Positions 41,608 through 52,500 of a stretch of DNA of 64,000 nt are shown piece by piece. The DNA lies in contig CAJULK010000008.1 in assembly GCA_910587455.1 (NCBI GenBank), forward strand, positions 48,330 through 112,329, written 5' to 3'. Source of the DNA: an uncultured Christensenellaceae bacterium. GTDB taxonomy: Bacteria > Bacillota > Clostridia > Christensenellales > Pumilibacteraceae. Position 1 is the stretch's first letter. Each line of letters starts with the position of its first letter. A program made the translations under genes and the position numbers. The notes under the pieces are model-generated. The model saw only the letters and a list, made by a program, of their open reading frames with translations. It was not told the DNA's origin and ran no database searches.

Positions 41608-42552
41608 ATGCAGGTCGGCTCGGTCAAAAATATGAGTAACGACAGCGGAAAGACTGCGGCGCAAAAACGCAAAAAACCTTATAAAAAATACGCGTTTTGT
41701 CTGCTTATAGTCGCGATCCCGCTCATAGGGTTTTTGGTATTTAACGGATTCCCGATAATCGTGTCGTTCATTTCGATGTTTTGCGATATGAAGTATAACC
41801 AACTCGATACGCTTACCTGGAACAACTTCGCCCATTTTCAGCGGCTGTTTTCTGACGTTACGATATTGCAATCGTTAAAAGTGACGCTTATAATCGCGAG
41901 CGCACAGTTCGTTTCGCTGTTCATAGCGATAGTTATAGCAGCTTTTCTCAGTCAAAACGTAAAGGGATCGCGCATATTTCAAACGCTGTTCTTCGTACCG
42001 TACATTTGTTCTACTGTCGCCGTTACCATTATGTGGTCGCAGGTATTCGGAACAAAGGGCGCGCTCAACGCTATTTTCGGCACGAATATAAATTGGCTCA
42101 ACAATATGGAAAATCCGTACACTCTTACGATAGCTATATTTATTTCGATAATATGGCAGGCGCCCGGGTACGGAATAGTCATGTACTGCTCTGCGTTCAA
42201 AGCGATAAGCCCGTCGCTGTACGAAGCGGCGTCGCTCGACGGCGCGAATGCGTTCCAAAAATTCAAACATATTACGCTCCCCGGCATATCGTCCATAACG
42301 TTTTTCTTGATATTGGCGGGTATTCTTGCGGGCTTTACGACTTTCGAGGCGGCGCAGGTAATGGCGCCCATAGATTGGACGGGGTATGCGGGACCCGAAA
42401 ACGCGGGGCTTACGTGGATGTACTATATTTATCGCGAAGGAGTGCAGTTCTCCAATATGGGATACGCTTCGGTCATGAGCTGGCTTATGTTCATTGTGCT
42501 AATGATACCGTCGGCGTTCCTCGTGCGTAAAAGAATTTTGGCGGAGAAGTGA
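41608..42552 (+). CDS. ABC sugar permease, MalF/UgpA-type
   Basis: A 314-residue inner-membrane permease with six hydrophobic segments and the EAA loop (YEAASLDGANAFQKFKHITLPG, about residues 210-231) that contacts the ATPase. GGGAG precedes ATG 41608 at 41594-41598; MSNDSGK at 41632 is an alternative start. It forms a heterodimer with the next permease. No ATPase gene lies in the locus, as in many CUT1 systems that share an MsmX/MsiK-type ATPase. Confidence 0.92.
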   Translation: MQVGSVKNMSNDSGKTAAQKRKKPYKKYAFCLLIVAIPLIGFLVFNGFPIIVSFISMFCDMKYNQLDTLTWNNFAHFQRLFSDVTILQSLKVTLIIASAQFVSLFIAIVIAAFLSQNVKGSRIFQTLFFVPYICSTVAVTIMWSQVFGTKGALNAIFGTNINWLNNMENPYTLTIAIFISIIWQAPGYGIVMYCSAFKAISPSLYEAASLDGANAFQKFKHITLPGISSITFFLILAGILAGFTTFEAAQVMAPIDWTGYAGPENAGLTWMYYIYREGVQFSNMGYASVMSWLMFIVLMIPSAFLVRKRILAEK

Positions 42553-42557
42553 TCGAT

Positions 42558-43520
42558 ATGAAAGAGAATGTAATAGAAATGAGCGAAAGACTCGAAGCTG
42601 TCGCCGTCGGACGCGAAGAGAAAGATAAAAAATCGAAGAAAAAGCGGCATATACCGGTCGCGAAGATCGTGACGTACATCGTGCTTGCGCTGTACACGGT
42701 AATACTGTTCGCGCCTTTTGTAATTATCATATTCACGTCATTCATGTCGGACGCCGAGATCACGGCAAATACGAGCTTTCATTTATTCCCTAAAAAGTTT
42801 GTTATCGAAGGGTATTCTCTCATATTCGGCGCGGGCACCGATTTCGAGGATATGCCCAATATATTCCTCGGCTTTATCAATACTCTTTGGCAAACGCTGA
42901 TCCCGCTCGTAGGCGGTTTGCTTGTTTCCGCGCTCGTCGCATTTGTCTATTCAAAATTCAAATTCCCGGGGCGCAAAGCGCTGTTTTTGATAACGGTGCT
43001 TACCATGACGTTCCCGCTCGGCGCGTTCGGCTTTGTCGGATACTTGTTCTACTACAATATCGGCTGGGTAGGCGGCGTAAAAGGTATACTGCCTATAATA
43101 ATTCCCGGACTGTTCGGAAGCGCGACGATGATCTTCTTTTTGCGCACGTATTTCGACAGCGCGCTATCCAACGAAGTTTTGGAAGCGGCAAAGATAGACG
43201 GCGCGAGCAGTATGCGGATATTCTTTTCAATGGTCTTGCCGCTTGCCAAGCCCGCGCTCATCGCGCAATTCCTATTGGGATTCGTCGGCGGTTACAACAG
43301 CTACGGCGCGGCGCTCATGTATTTGTACAGAAACAAATCGCTATGGAACTTACAGCTCACTCTCACCGAAATGGTCGCGTTCGTGTCGCAAGAGGGCGGC
43401 GGATACGGCAATGCGCAATGCGCGGTGGCGATCATGGGAATGCTTCCGCTGATAGTGCTGTATATATTCGTGCAAAAGTATTTTATCGAAGGCGTCAATA
43501 TAGGAGGCGGAAAGGAATAA
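42558..43520 (+). CDS. ABC sugar permease, MalG/UgpE-type
   Basis: A 320-residue permease with six membrane segments and the EAA loop (LEAAKIDGASSMRIFFSMVLP). The N terminus has a charged cytoplasmic stretch (EEKDKKSKKKRH) ahead of the first segment. ATG 42558 is taken with GGAG at 42543-42546; a GTG at 42549 is too close to it. It overlaps nothing but its stop shares a base with the next start, so the whole set is coupled. Confidence 0.92.
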   Translation: MKENVIEMSERLEAVAVGREEKDKKSKKKRHIPVAKIVTYIVLALYTVILFAPFVIIIFTSFMSDAEITANTSFHLFPKKFVIEGYSLIFGAGTDFEDMPNIFLGFINTLWQTLIPLVGGLLVSALVAFVYSKFKFPGRKALFLITVLTMTFPLGAFGFVGYLFYYNIGWVGGVKGILPIIIPGLFGSATMIFFLRTYFDSALSNEVLEAAKIDGASSMRIFFSMVLPLAKPALIAQFLLGFVGGYNSYGAALMYLYRNKSLWNLQLTLTEMVAFVSQEGGGYGNAQCAVAIMGMLPLIVLYIFVQKYFIEGVNIGGGKE

Positions 43521-46500
43521 TGACAAAAAGCAAGATCACGGTCATAGCGTCGGCGGCGTGCCTATTGGGTTGTTCGCTCGCGCTCGCGGCGTGCGGCGGG
43601 CAAACTGCCGAACACACGCACACTTTCGATACCGAAAACTGGGTAAATACGACCGATCATCATTGGCATAAAGCGACGTGCGAGCACGCCGATCTCGTTT
43701 CGGATAAAGCCGAGCATAATTTCGTGAACGGCGAGTGTACCGTATGTCATTACGTCAAAGCCGCGGAAGTCGACGAGGACGCGTCCAAGCCCGTCACTAC
43801 GCTTGTTTATAACGATCTTCGCATACAGTTGCTGTCCGACAGCGTCGTCAGGATAGAAGACAAATCGAACGGCGTATTCGAAGATCGCGCGAGTTACATC
43901 GTGCAAAACCGTTCCGATTGGGGCGCAAAGGTCGAATATACGGTGAAAAGAACGGACGGCGCGTATAATATAGCGACAGATTGCTACACCGTAGTCGTGC
44001 CCGAAAACGGCAAAGCCGAAGATACATACATAGTGAACGCTTCCGGAAAAACGGTATACGAATATTTAGGCAAAACGGGTACGAACGTTTATTTGCCGTC
44101 GCCGTCCGACGAGCTTTTGAGTTGGTATTTTACGGACAGTCCGAGGGCTATCCCGTCCGAGCACGGATACAAACCGACGACCGCCGCGGCGCTCAACGGC
44201 TGGACGTTCGACGAAAACGCAACCGATATTTACGCTTTTATCCCGCAAGGCAATTACAAGGCTTTTTCCGAAGATTTTGTCACTCTCACGGGCAAGTCCG
44301 AGACAGTCGGGCTTAAAACGCTCGGCATGTGGGATTCGAGGTATTACGCATATACGTCTCAAACGGCGTTAAACCAAATAGACGATTATATAAGCCGCGG
44401 TTTCCCGCTCGATATGCTCACGATCGACACCGATTGGCGGTCTACCGCGGGCGGATGGGGGTACGACGTCAATACCGAACTGTTCCCCGATATGCGGCAG
44501 TTTTTGAGCGACGCGCACGGGAAGGGCGTGAACATAATGTTAAACGACCACCCGCAGCCCGTTGACGGCACCGCAAATTTATTGGACAAAGCCGAGATAG
44601 AGTATCGCAGCGAGAAGCTGAAAGAGCTGTTGGCTATGGGCGTGGATAATTGGTGGTACGACCGAAATTGGTCGGTATCGCTGAACAAGATACATTCCGA
44701 TTATTCGCGTTATGCGACGGGTATGTATGCCTTCTACGAAATAACCAAAGACTATTACGAAAGCGCCAAAGCGGAAAGCGAATACGCAAAGCGTCCCGTA
44801 ATAATGAGCAATGTAGACGGCTGCAACAACGGATCGTATGTGTACGCTTCCGATCTGTCGGCGCACCGCTATTCTTTGCAGTGGTCGGGCGATACGGGCA
44901 GTACGAGCGATTGGCTGCAACAGTCGATTGAGGGCGCGGTCATGGCGGGCGCGGAGCTCGGGCTTCCGTACGTTTCGGAAGATATAGGCGGTCATAACGG
45001 ACACCCGACCGACAACGAGTATACGCGTTGGTTCCAATACGGCGCGCTGTCGCCCATAATGCGCGTGCACTGCTACGACAGAGAGGAGCGCGGGCGCATG
45101 CCGTGGAATTACGGCGCGACGGCGGAAGAGGTGGCGCACACATATATCGACATGCGTTATAGGCTGTTGCCGCTGTTTTACGCGCTTGCGCACTATAATT
45201 ACGAAACGGGTCTGCCTATCATACGTCGGCTCGATATATCGTATCCGCAGTACGTCGAATCTAAAAGCAACGACGAATATTTGCTCGGCGATAATATACT
45301 TGTCGCGCCCATATCGGCGGCGAAGGGCAACGACAAGCGCGACGTGTTCCTGCCCGACGGCAAGTGGATAGACGTGTGGTCGGGCGAGCGATTCGCGGGA
45401 CCGGTCACCGTGAACGTTACGCACGGGATAAAGACGTCGCCGATATTCGTGCGAGAAGGCTCGCTCGTGGCGCTTGCCGAAAATATGCAAAACATAGACC
45501 AAAAGGATTGGTCGAATATGGCGCTCGACGTGTATCCGTCGAAAGATTATCAAGCGAAAACCGTACTGTACGAGGACGATCGAACGACGGTAGCGTATAA
45601 AGACGGCAAGTATCGCAAAACCGATATAACCATGAACTGCGAGGGCAATACGCTCAAAATAAATATCGGTAAAGCGGTAGGATCGTTCGACGGCGAACTC
45701 GCGTTTACTAACAGAAAATGGAATGTTCGTTTGCATAAAAACCCCGGCTGGGGGGATATAAAGAGCGTCAAGGTCAACGGAAAAGCAGTAACACCTGCGG
45801 CGGTCGCCGCGATCGCATACGATAACGGCGGCAGACCGTTCGCGTTTTCGGGCGGCGCGCTCGACGGCGATATAAACACGTTTACCGTCGATACAAAGGT
45901 CGATAGCGATTGCGAGATAGAAATAGAATACGCGAGCACCGAAAACTCGGGCAAAAATACCGAGTACGACGATACCGAAACGGTATTTTCCGTCACGGTG
46001 AGCGATTGCAACGACAAAAGCGTCGATCTTACCGCGCTCGGCACGGTCGATTGGGTGTCTTACGGCTATAACAGCGGTACGAGCATCGACTATAAAAAGA
46101 ACGGACCGCGCTTGTTCGGCGCGCCCGCGGACAGGCGCAACCTTATAGATTCGCCCACGCTCAAATATAAGAGCGCGCAAATAAAAACGGGGCTCGAAAA
46201 AGTTTATTCCGACGGGCACAGAAAACAGTCGAACACAGTGAGCGGCGGAACGAAAGACGTCGTCGGTTACGATTTCGAGATAAAGACGACGGGCGAGAAG
46301 CAGACGGTCGTGCTGTATGTCGGCGGCGGCAACGCGCTGGCAAAGCTCAACGTTCGCGACAGATCGGGCAACGTGCGTACGGTTTATATTGGCGGGCACG
46401 ACAAAGCCGATTATACGAAAAAGGTGACGATAGAGATCGAAGCGGGTGAAGAAAGCGTTCTTACCTTGGAATATTCGCCCGTAACGTGTTCTGTCGCAGA

Positions 46501-46558
46501 TCAAAATACAAGCTCTTATCTCGTAATGTATTGCGGATATATCACGAGCGACAAATAA
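43520..46558 (+). CDS. Exported GH31 glycosidase (lipoprotein), copy A
   Basis: A 1,012-residue surface enzyme. Lipobox LALAAC (Cys25), then a Cys/His module (HTHTFDTENW...HHWHKATCEH...CTVC, about 30-85), a GH31 N-terminal beta domain, and the GH31 barrel with nucleophile Asp381 (WWYDRNW) and acid/base Asp458 (WSGDTGS). Both are present, so it should be active. The last ~180 residues (from DWVSYGYNSG, about 825-1008) form a separate beta domain also seen in copy B and in the giant protein. Start ATG 43520 follows AAAGGA. GH31 enzymes remove alpha-linked sugars; the linkage here is unknown. Confidence 0.92.
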   Translation: MTKSKITVIASAACLLGCSLALAACGGQTAEHTHTFDTENWVNTTDHHWHKATCEHADLVSDKAEHNFVNGECTVCHYVKAAEVDEDASKPVTTLVYNDLRIQLLSDSVVRIEDKSNGVFEDRASYIVQNRSDWGAKVEYTVKRTDGAYNIATDCYTVVVPENGKAEDTYIVNASGKTVYEYLGKTGTNVYLPSPSDELLSWYFTDSPRAIPSEHGYKPTTAAALNGWTFDENATDIYAFIPQGNYKAFSEDFVTLTGKSETVGLKTLGMWDSRYYAYTSQTALNQIDDYISRGFPLDMLTIDTDWRSTAGGWGYDVNTELFPDMRQFLSDAHGKGVNIMLNDHPQPVDGTANLLDKAEIEYRSEKLKELLAMGVDNWWYDRNWSVSLNKIHSDYSRYATGMYAFYEITKDYYESAKAESEYAKRPVIMSNVDGCNNGSYVYASDLSAHRYSLQWSGDTGSTSDWLQQSIEGAVMAGAELGLPYVSEDIGGHNGHPTDNEYTRWFQYGALSPIMRVHCYDREERGRMPWNYGATAEEVAHTYIDMRYRLLPLFYALAHYNYETGLPIIRRLDISYPQYVESKSNDEYLLGDNILVAPISAAKGNDKRDVFLPDGKWIDVWSGERFAGPVTVNVTHGIKTSPIFVREGSLVALAENMQNIDQKDWSNMALDVYPSKDYQAKTVLYEDDRTTVAYKDGKYRKTDITMNCEGNTLKINIGKAVGSFDGELAFTNRKWNVRLHKNPGWGDIKSVKVNGKAVTPAAVAAIAYDNGGRPFAFSGGALDGDINTFTVDTKVDSDCEIEIEYASTENSGKNTEYDDTETVFSVTVSDCNDKSVDLTALGTVDWVSYGYNSGTSIDYKKNGPRLFGAPADRRNLIDSPTLKYKSAQIKTGLEKVYSDGHRKQSNTVSGGTKDVVGYDFEIKTTGEKQTVVLYVGGGNALAKLNVRDRSGNVRTVYIGGHDKADYTKKVTIEIEAGEESVLTLEYSPVTCSVADQNTSSYLVMYCGYITSDK

Positions 46559-46568
46559 GGAGGTCAGT

Positions 46569-48455
46569 ATGAACAAAACACTGAAAACGGCAGTAGCGCT
46601 TGCGGCGGCGTGCGCGGCATGCGTACCTATCGTCGCCTGCGGGAGCGACGCATCGGATTCTTCGATTCCCGATCCGACCGAGACGATACGGCAAAATGCG
46701 TACGAACTGTCGTATTACGACGGAAGCTATCGCGACGATCTCGACGATGCGGATAAACCCAAGTTCAACAACGAACTGTGGCGCAGATCGGATATATCGC
46801 TCGGCGGCGCGGATCCGCTCGTTTTGGACGATGTGGCGCACAGCGGGTATTATTACGCCTATGTGACCGGTTTTAACTATTATTATTCCGCCGATCTGGA
46901 AAAGTGGACTTACGGCGGCAGCTTTGTGTCGTTGCCCAAAGAAATGGAAGGCGCGCAAGCCATGTGGGCGCCCGAGGTCATACGCGACGGCGATAAGTAT
47001 TACGCATTCTTCACGCTGACGCCCCCGCCCGACAGGAGCATGGAAACCGCGGCGTCGCCGCTGTATATGCCCATGTTGGCGATATCCGACAAAGCGGAAG
47101 GTCCGTTCGTGCCCGTCGATTTTTACGAAACGGGCAAGCGTGCGACAAACGACGGTTATCCTCAGTTTTACGCCAAGTATTCTTTGTTCGATCAATCTGC
47201 GTATCAAAAAGCGTTTGCCGATTCGGGCATACCGTACGACGACGAGACCGATTATACGGTTTATTCGCTCAACGGCGGGAGCATAGACGGCGGCTGGGTG
47301 CGCACGATAGATTTTTCGCCGTACATCGACGAAAACGGCGATAGGTATTTGTATTGGTCGCAGACCCCCGGCGCGATAGCGGGCGTCAAAATGAAGGATT
47401 GGTACACGCCCGAGTGGTCAACTTACAAAATGCTTACGGCGTGTAAGTATTACACCGTGGAAGACTACAAAAAAGCGATGAACGGCGAGACCGTGCCGAC
47501 GGTGTCTTATGAGGACACGGCGGCGTACTGCAACGAGGGTCCGTTTATGTATAAGCATAACGGCAAGTACTATCTTACCTTTTCGATAGGCGCTTACGAC
47601 GAATCGTCTTACGGCGTTATGCAGGCGGTGGGCGACAGCCCGCTCGGTCCGTTCCGCAAACTTTCGGACAGCGAGAACGGCATGATGCTCAACAACGATA
47701 TAGGCAACAACCGAGCAATGGCGGGACCGGGACATCACTCGTTCGTCACCGTAAAGAACGGTTCGGAAAGCAAACTTTTGATCGCGTATCACGCGCACAA
47801 TAACGTAAACGTTTATACGGGCAGACACGTGCGCTTCGACGAGGTAAAATGGGTGACCGTAAAGGATATATACGGCAACGACCTCGACGTTATGCACGTC
47901 AACGGACCTACGGTCACGACCCAACCGACGTTCGGCATAGGCAAGGAATACGGCGACGTGTCGTCGGCTGTTAAGAGCGCAAAAGTCGTGTACGGCGCGC
48001 TCGAAAAGGGCAGCGACGTAAACAGCCTTTTCGACGGGCTTATATCGTACTTCACACGCGTCAGCCAAGAATTTAACGATAAATACGTCAAAGAGACTAC
48101 CGTCGTATCCAAAACCACTTTCGAGCTTACGCTGGATAAGGCTACCGAGATACGCGGCATAATGTTCTATAACTCCAAGAAAAAAGAGACGACGTTCGAG
48201 TCGATCAAAGATATAGCGTTCGTTTGCGAAGAAAACGGCGCCGAAAAAATCTATGTCATCAAACAGCTCAACGTAGACGAGAAAGCAAATTATGTGTACA
48301 ACGAGGACGGGGAAAGCTATATAGTTTACGGCGGCGGCTGCTATGCGGAGTTTAAGCCGATAAACGTCAAGAGCATAAGATTTACCGTGGACGTTCCGAG
48401 CGGAAAGCGCGCGGTAGGCATATCCGACGTCGCGATCGTCGGCAAAAAGGCATAA
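46569..48455 (+). CDS. Exported GH43-family glycosidase (lipoprotein)
   Basis: A 628-residue lipoprotein (lipobox PIVAC, Cys24) with a five-bladed GH43 propeller: catalytic base Asp82 in GGADPLVL, WAPEVI, a pKa-modulating Asp in the FSPYIDENGDRYLYW blade, and general acid Glu323 in NEGPFMY. GH43 enzymes act mainly on alpha-L-arabinofuranosides, beta-xylosides or beta-1,3-galactans. The C-terminal 150 residues (about 455-628) form a beta sandwich that may bind carbohydrate. AAGGAGG precedes ATG 46569. It fits the side-chain-trimming role of the exported set. Confidence 0.88.
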   Translation: MNKTLKTAVALAAACAACVPIVACGSDASDSSIPDPTETIRQNAYELSYYDGSYRDDLDDADKPKFNNELWRRSDISLGGADPLVLDDVAHSGYYYAYVTGFNYYYSADLEKWTYGGSFVSLPKEMEGAQAMWAPEVIRDGDKYYAFFTLTPPPDRSMETAASPLYMPMLAISDKAEGPFVPVDFYETGKRATNDGYPQFYAKYSLFDQSAYQKAFADSGIPYDDETDYTVYSLNGGSIDGGWVRTIDFSPYIDENGDRYLYWSQTPGAIAGVKMKDWYTPEWSTYKMLTACKYYTVEDYKKAMNGETVPTVSYEDTAAYCNEGPFMYKHNGKYYLTFSIGAYDESSYGVMQAVGDSPLGPFRKLSDSENGMMLNNDIGNNRAMAGPGHHSFVTVKNGSESKLLIAYHAHNNVNVYTGRHVRFDEVKWVTVKDIYGNDLDVMHVNGPTVTTQPTFGIGKEYGDVSSAVKSAKVVYGALEKGSDVNSLFDGLISYFTRVSQEFNDKYVKETTVVSKTTFELTLDKATEIRGIMFYNSKKKETTFESIKDIAFVCEENGAEKIYVIKQLNVDEKANYVYNEDGESYIVYGGGCYAEFKPINVKSIRFTVDVPSGKRAVGISDVAIVGKKA

Positions 48456-48469
48456 AGGAGCAGACTGTC

Positions 48470-49537
48470 ATGAAAAAATTCACAAAAAAATTAACGGCTG
48501 CGTCGCTCGCCGTCGTATCGGCGCTTGCGGCGGGAAGCATACTTGCGGCATGCGATAACGGAGAGCAAAACAATAAAACGGACTTCGATTTTTATTCCGG
48601 ACCCGAGTACGTATATTCGGTAACGCCCGAAAAAGGCGAAAAGTACGAATTTACGGGCAACGTGACTTCCACGGTAACGCCCGACGGCGTGACTATCGAC
48701 GGCGTGTTCGACGAAGCGTTCTATGCCGGAAAGAAATGGTTCAAGGGCAACAAAGTCACCGCTTCGGGCGAAACGGGCACTTTGGAAATGGTAACGCATT
48801 TTACCAAAACGGGTATAGTCGTAGCGGCGAAGATACGCGACAGCCGTCCCGCGATACATTCGTCGTGGGTGGAAACGGGCAACGTAACATGCTTTAACGG
48901 CTACTTTGCGTTCGGCGACGCGTCGGTGCAGTCCGACGGCGTGTACGAGGTGGAATGTACGGCGGGCAATCGTTTTAAGATATCGCAGTTCACGCCGAAC
49001 GGCATAAAAAACCTCGATCCCGATCTGGATAAAACACCGGTAAGCGCTGTCAAGCGCGAGGGCGACATCAAAGCGGGCACATGTTACAATTACGACGTCG
49101 AATATTTTATGCCGTACTCGCTGTTCGGCAGGGATTCGCGCCCGGCTAAAATTTTCTTCAATCCCACTATGATATCGTCTACGCTCGACGAAACGGGCAA
49201 CTATATAGAAGCGGCGCGCACTTGGTATAACTTCGGTTACAGGCAAATGCCGAATATATCGAAATGGGGTAATCCCGATCAAGGCGTCGCTTTCGATCAG
49301 GACGGATTTATTTGCGACGATATAACGATAGACGCGCAAGGCGGCAAGGTGGAACAGATTTACGGCAACGTTTGGTGCATAAGCGGCGACACGGTCGAAT
49401 TCGACGTAAAGCCCGAGAACGGAAAAGCGCTTGCGAGCCTTACGGTGAACGGCGCCGACCGCAAAGCGGACGTAAAGAACGGGAAACTGTCGGTATATTG
49501 CACCGGCGATATAAATATCGTCGCGAGATTCGAGTAG
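48470..49537 (+). CDS. Lipoprotein with CBM9-like domain
   Basis: A 355-residue lipoprotein (lipobox ILAAC, Cys28). Residues 60-270 match the CBM9/DOMON-like pattern (TPDGVTIDGVFDEAFY start, Trp/Tyr-rich core with WVETGNVTCFNGYFAFGD), a carbohydrate-binding fold; a C-terminal 60-residue domain resembles bacterial repeat-type modules (GNVWCISGDTVEFDVKPENG). No enzyme domain. It lies between the GH43 and GH31 genes and probably tethers glycan at the surface. Confidence 0.75.
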   Translation: MKKFTKKLTAASLAVVSALAAGSILAACDNGEQNNKTDFDFYSGPEYVYSVTPEKGEKYEFTGNVTSTVTPDGVTIDGVFDEAFYAGKKWFKGNKVTASGETGTLEMVTHFTKTGIVVAAKIRDSRPAIHSSWVETGNVTCFNGYFAFGDASVQSDGVYEVECTAGNRFKISQFTPNGIKNLDPDLDKTPVSAVKREGDIKAGTCYNYDVEYFMPYSLFGRDSRPAKIFFNPTMISSTLDETGNYIEAARTWYNFGYRQMPNISKWGNPDQGVAFDQDGFICDDITIDAQGGKVEQIYGNVWCISGDTVEFDVKPENGKALASLTVNGADRKADVKNGKLSVYCTGDINIVARFE

Positions 49538-49555
49538 TCAAATCGGAGAATGGGT

Positions 49556-52500
49556 ATGAATACAAAGAAAATCGATAGGATATTCGCGCTTGCCGTTATG
49601 TCGTTTGCGTTCGTCGCGGGCGCGCACATTCTTACTGCGTGCGGCGGCGAAACGTCCGAGCACGTTCATACGTTCGACACGTCGAGTTGGGTAAATACCG
49701 ATCCCGACTATCATTGGCATAAAGCTACGTGCGAGCATACGGACGAGGTGACAGACAAGGCAAAGCACGAGTTTGTCGACTACGTGTGCAAAGTGTGCGG
49801 GTACGAAAAGCAGTTCGAGGGTACTAAGCTCACCGAAGACAAGTCGTATTCGGTCGCAACGCTCGTTTACGGCGATACGCGCATACAGCTTTTGACCGAT
49901 TCGCTCGTCAGGATCGAGAACAAATCGAACGGCAAGTACGAGGACAGAAACAGTTATATAGTTTACAACCGCGACAGTTTCGGCGACAAAGTGACGTACA
50001 GCACTCAAAGAACGGACGACGGCTACAAAATATCTACGCAGAACTATACCGTAAACATCCCGACGGGCAGCAAAGCCGAGGGCATGTACATAACAGACGC
50101 GAACGGCGAAAGAATATTTACGTATATGGGCGTGACCGGCACCAATTTATATCTGCCGTCGCCGTCCGACGAGCTTTCGAGCTGGTACTTTACCGACAGT
50201 CCGCGCGTCATACCGTCCGAATACGGGTATTCCGTCAGCTCGAATACCGCGCCCAAACAGGGCTGGGAATTCGACGAAAACGCGACAGACATATTCGTGT
50301 TCTTGCCGCACGGCGATTATAAAACGTTTACGAGCGATTACGTGGCGCTAACGGGGCGGACGGAAATGCTTCCGCTCAAAACGCTCGGGTATTGGGAGTC
50401 GCGTTACCACGCTTATACCCAAGAAGAAGCCATGGGAACGATAGACGGATACCTCGACAGAGAATATTCGCTCGACACGTTTACCGTCGATACCGATTGG
50501 CGCGTCGGCGGCGGCGTGGGCTACGAGATAAATACCGAACTGTTCCCCGATATGAAAGGGTTTTTGCAACAGGCGCACGAAAAGGGTCTCAACATTTTGT
50601 TCAACGACCATCCCGAACCCAAATCGGGCACAACAAATCTTTTGGACAAGGACGAGGTCGCGTACAGAAACGAAAATCTGCTCGAACTCATGAAGCTCGG
50701 CGTCGATTATTGGTATTTCGACCGAAATTGGAGCGTCGCGCTCAATAGGATTCACCCCGCATATTCGAGATACGCGACGGGCATGTATGCGTACCATTGG
50801 ATAACGAGCAAGTATTACGAGGATCTTGCAAAAGACGGCGAATATGCTCGCCGCACTATGATGCAAGCCAATGTGGACGGTTGCTTCAACGGCTCTTGGG
50901 TGTACGCGTCGGATATTTCGGCGCACCGTTATGCCATACAGTGGACGGGCGACACGGGTACGGACGAGAGCTGGTTGCAAGAAGAACTCGAAGGCGCGGT
51001 CATGGCGGGCGCGGAAATAGGCTTGCCGTTCGTCAGCGCCGACCTCGGCGGGCACAAAGCGCAGAACTCGCCCAACAGCTATATGCGTTGGATGCAGTAC
51101 GGCGCGCTGTCGCCCGTAATGCGTACGCAATGCACCAATACCGAAAATGGTCGTATGCCGTGGTTGTACGGAGATACCGCGGAAGAGGTAGTGCATACCT
51201 ATCAGGACATTCGTTACAGACTGCTGCCGCTGTATTACGCGCTCACGCGCGAAAACTACGAAACGGGTCTTCCCGTGATACGGCGTTTGGATATAAAGTA
51301 TCCGCAGTATGTCGAAGCGAGCCGCAACGACGAATATTTGCTCGGCGATCACATACTCGTCGCGCCCATATCCGAGGCAAAGGGTAACGACAAGCGCGAC
51401 GTGTTCCTGCCCGACGGCAAGTGGATAGACGTGTGGTCGGGCAAGCGTTACGTCGGACCGCAAACGATAGAAGTCGCGCACGGCATAAAGACGTCGCCTA
51501 TATTCGTGCGAGAAGGTTCGCTCGTCGCTCTGGCGCGCAATATGCAAAACGTAGACAAAAAGGATTGGTCGGAACTGTCGCTCGACGTATATCCGTCGGC
51601 GGACTACTCGGCTGAAACCACGGTATACGAGGACGACGCGGAAACGCTTGCTTATGCGGACGGCAAATATCGTAAAACCGATATATCCATGAACTGCGAT
51701 GGCAACACGCTCAAAATAAATATCGGAAAAGCGTCGGGGTCGTTCGACGGAAAACGCGCGTTCACGGACAGAAAGTGGAACGTGAGACTGCATAAAAACC
51801 CCGATTGGGGGGATATAAAGAGCGTCAAGGTCAACGGAAAAGCCGTTACGACTACGGCGGTCGCCGCGATCTCATACGATAACGGCGGCAGACCGTTCGC
51901 GTTTTCGGGCGGCGCGCTCGACGGCGACATTAACACGTTTACCGTCGATACAAATGTCGATAGCGCGTATGAGATAGAAATAGAATACGCGAGCACGGCG
52001 GCTTCGGGTACAAACGCCGATTACGACGATACCGGCGTATCGTTCAAAATATCTTCGAGCGCATACAGCGAAACTGGTATAAATCTTACCGAGCTCGGCG
52101 CGACCGATTGGGTGTCGTTCGGATATAATTCCGGCATTGGCATCGACTACAAAAAGAACGGACCGAGGCTGTTCTCGTCACCCAAGAATTCCCGTGAACT
52201 GGTCAACTCGATATGCAGCGCCGATCACATGGCGGCGCCGTTCAAATCGGGCGCGGAAAAAACGTATACCGACGGTTCGAGAAAAAGCAGTCAGACCGTT
52301 CGCGGCGGCACCAAAAACGCCATCGGTTACAACTTTACGGTCAAAACCACGGGCGCGCGCGAAAAGATAGTGCTGTATATCGGCGGCAATAACTGCATTT
52401 CCAAGCTCACCGTGCGCGACCGCGCGGGCAACGTAAAAACACTCCGATTCGGCGGAAGATCGAAAAACGATTTCATTCAAAAAGTGGAGATCGACATAGA

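Noticed and set aside
42887..43519. A 211-codon upstream extension of the first GH31 gene
   Set aside because: It overlaps the second permease in another frame; the lipoprotein signal peptide starts at ATG 43520 after a ribosome binding site.
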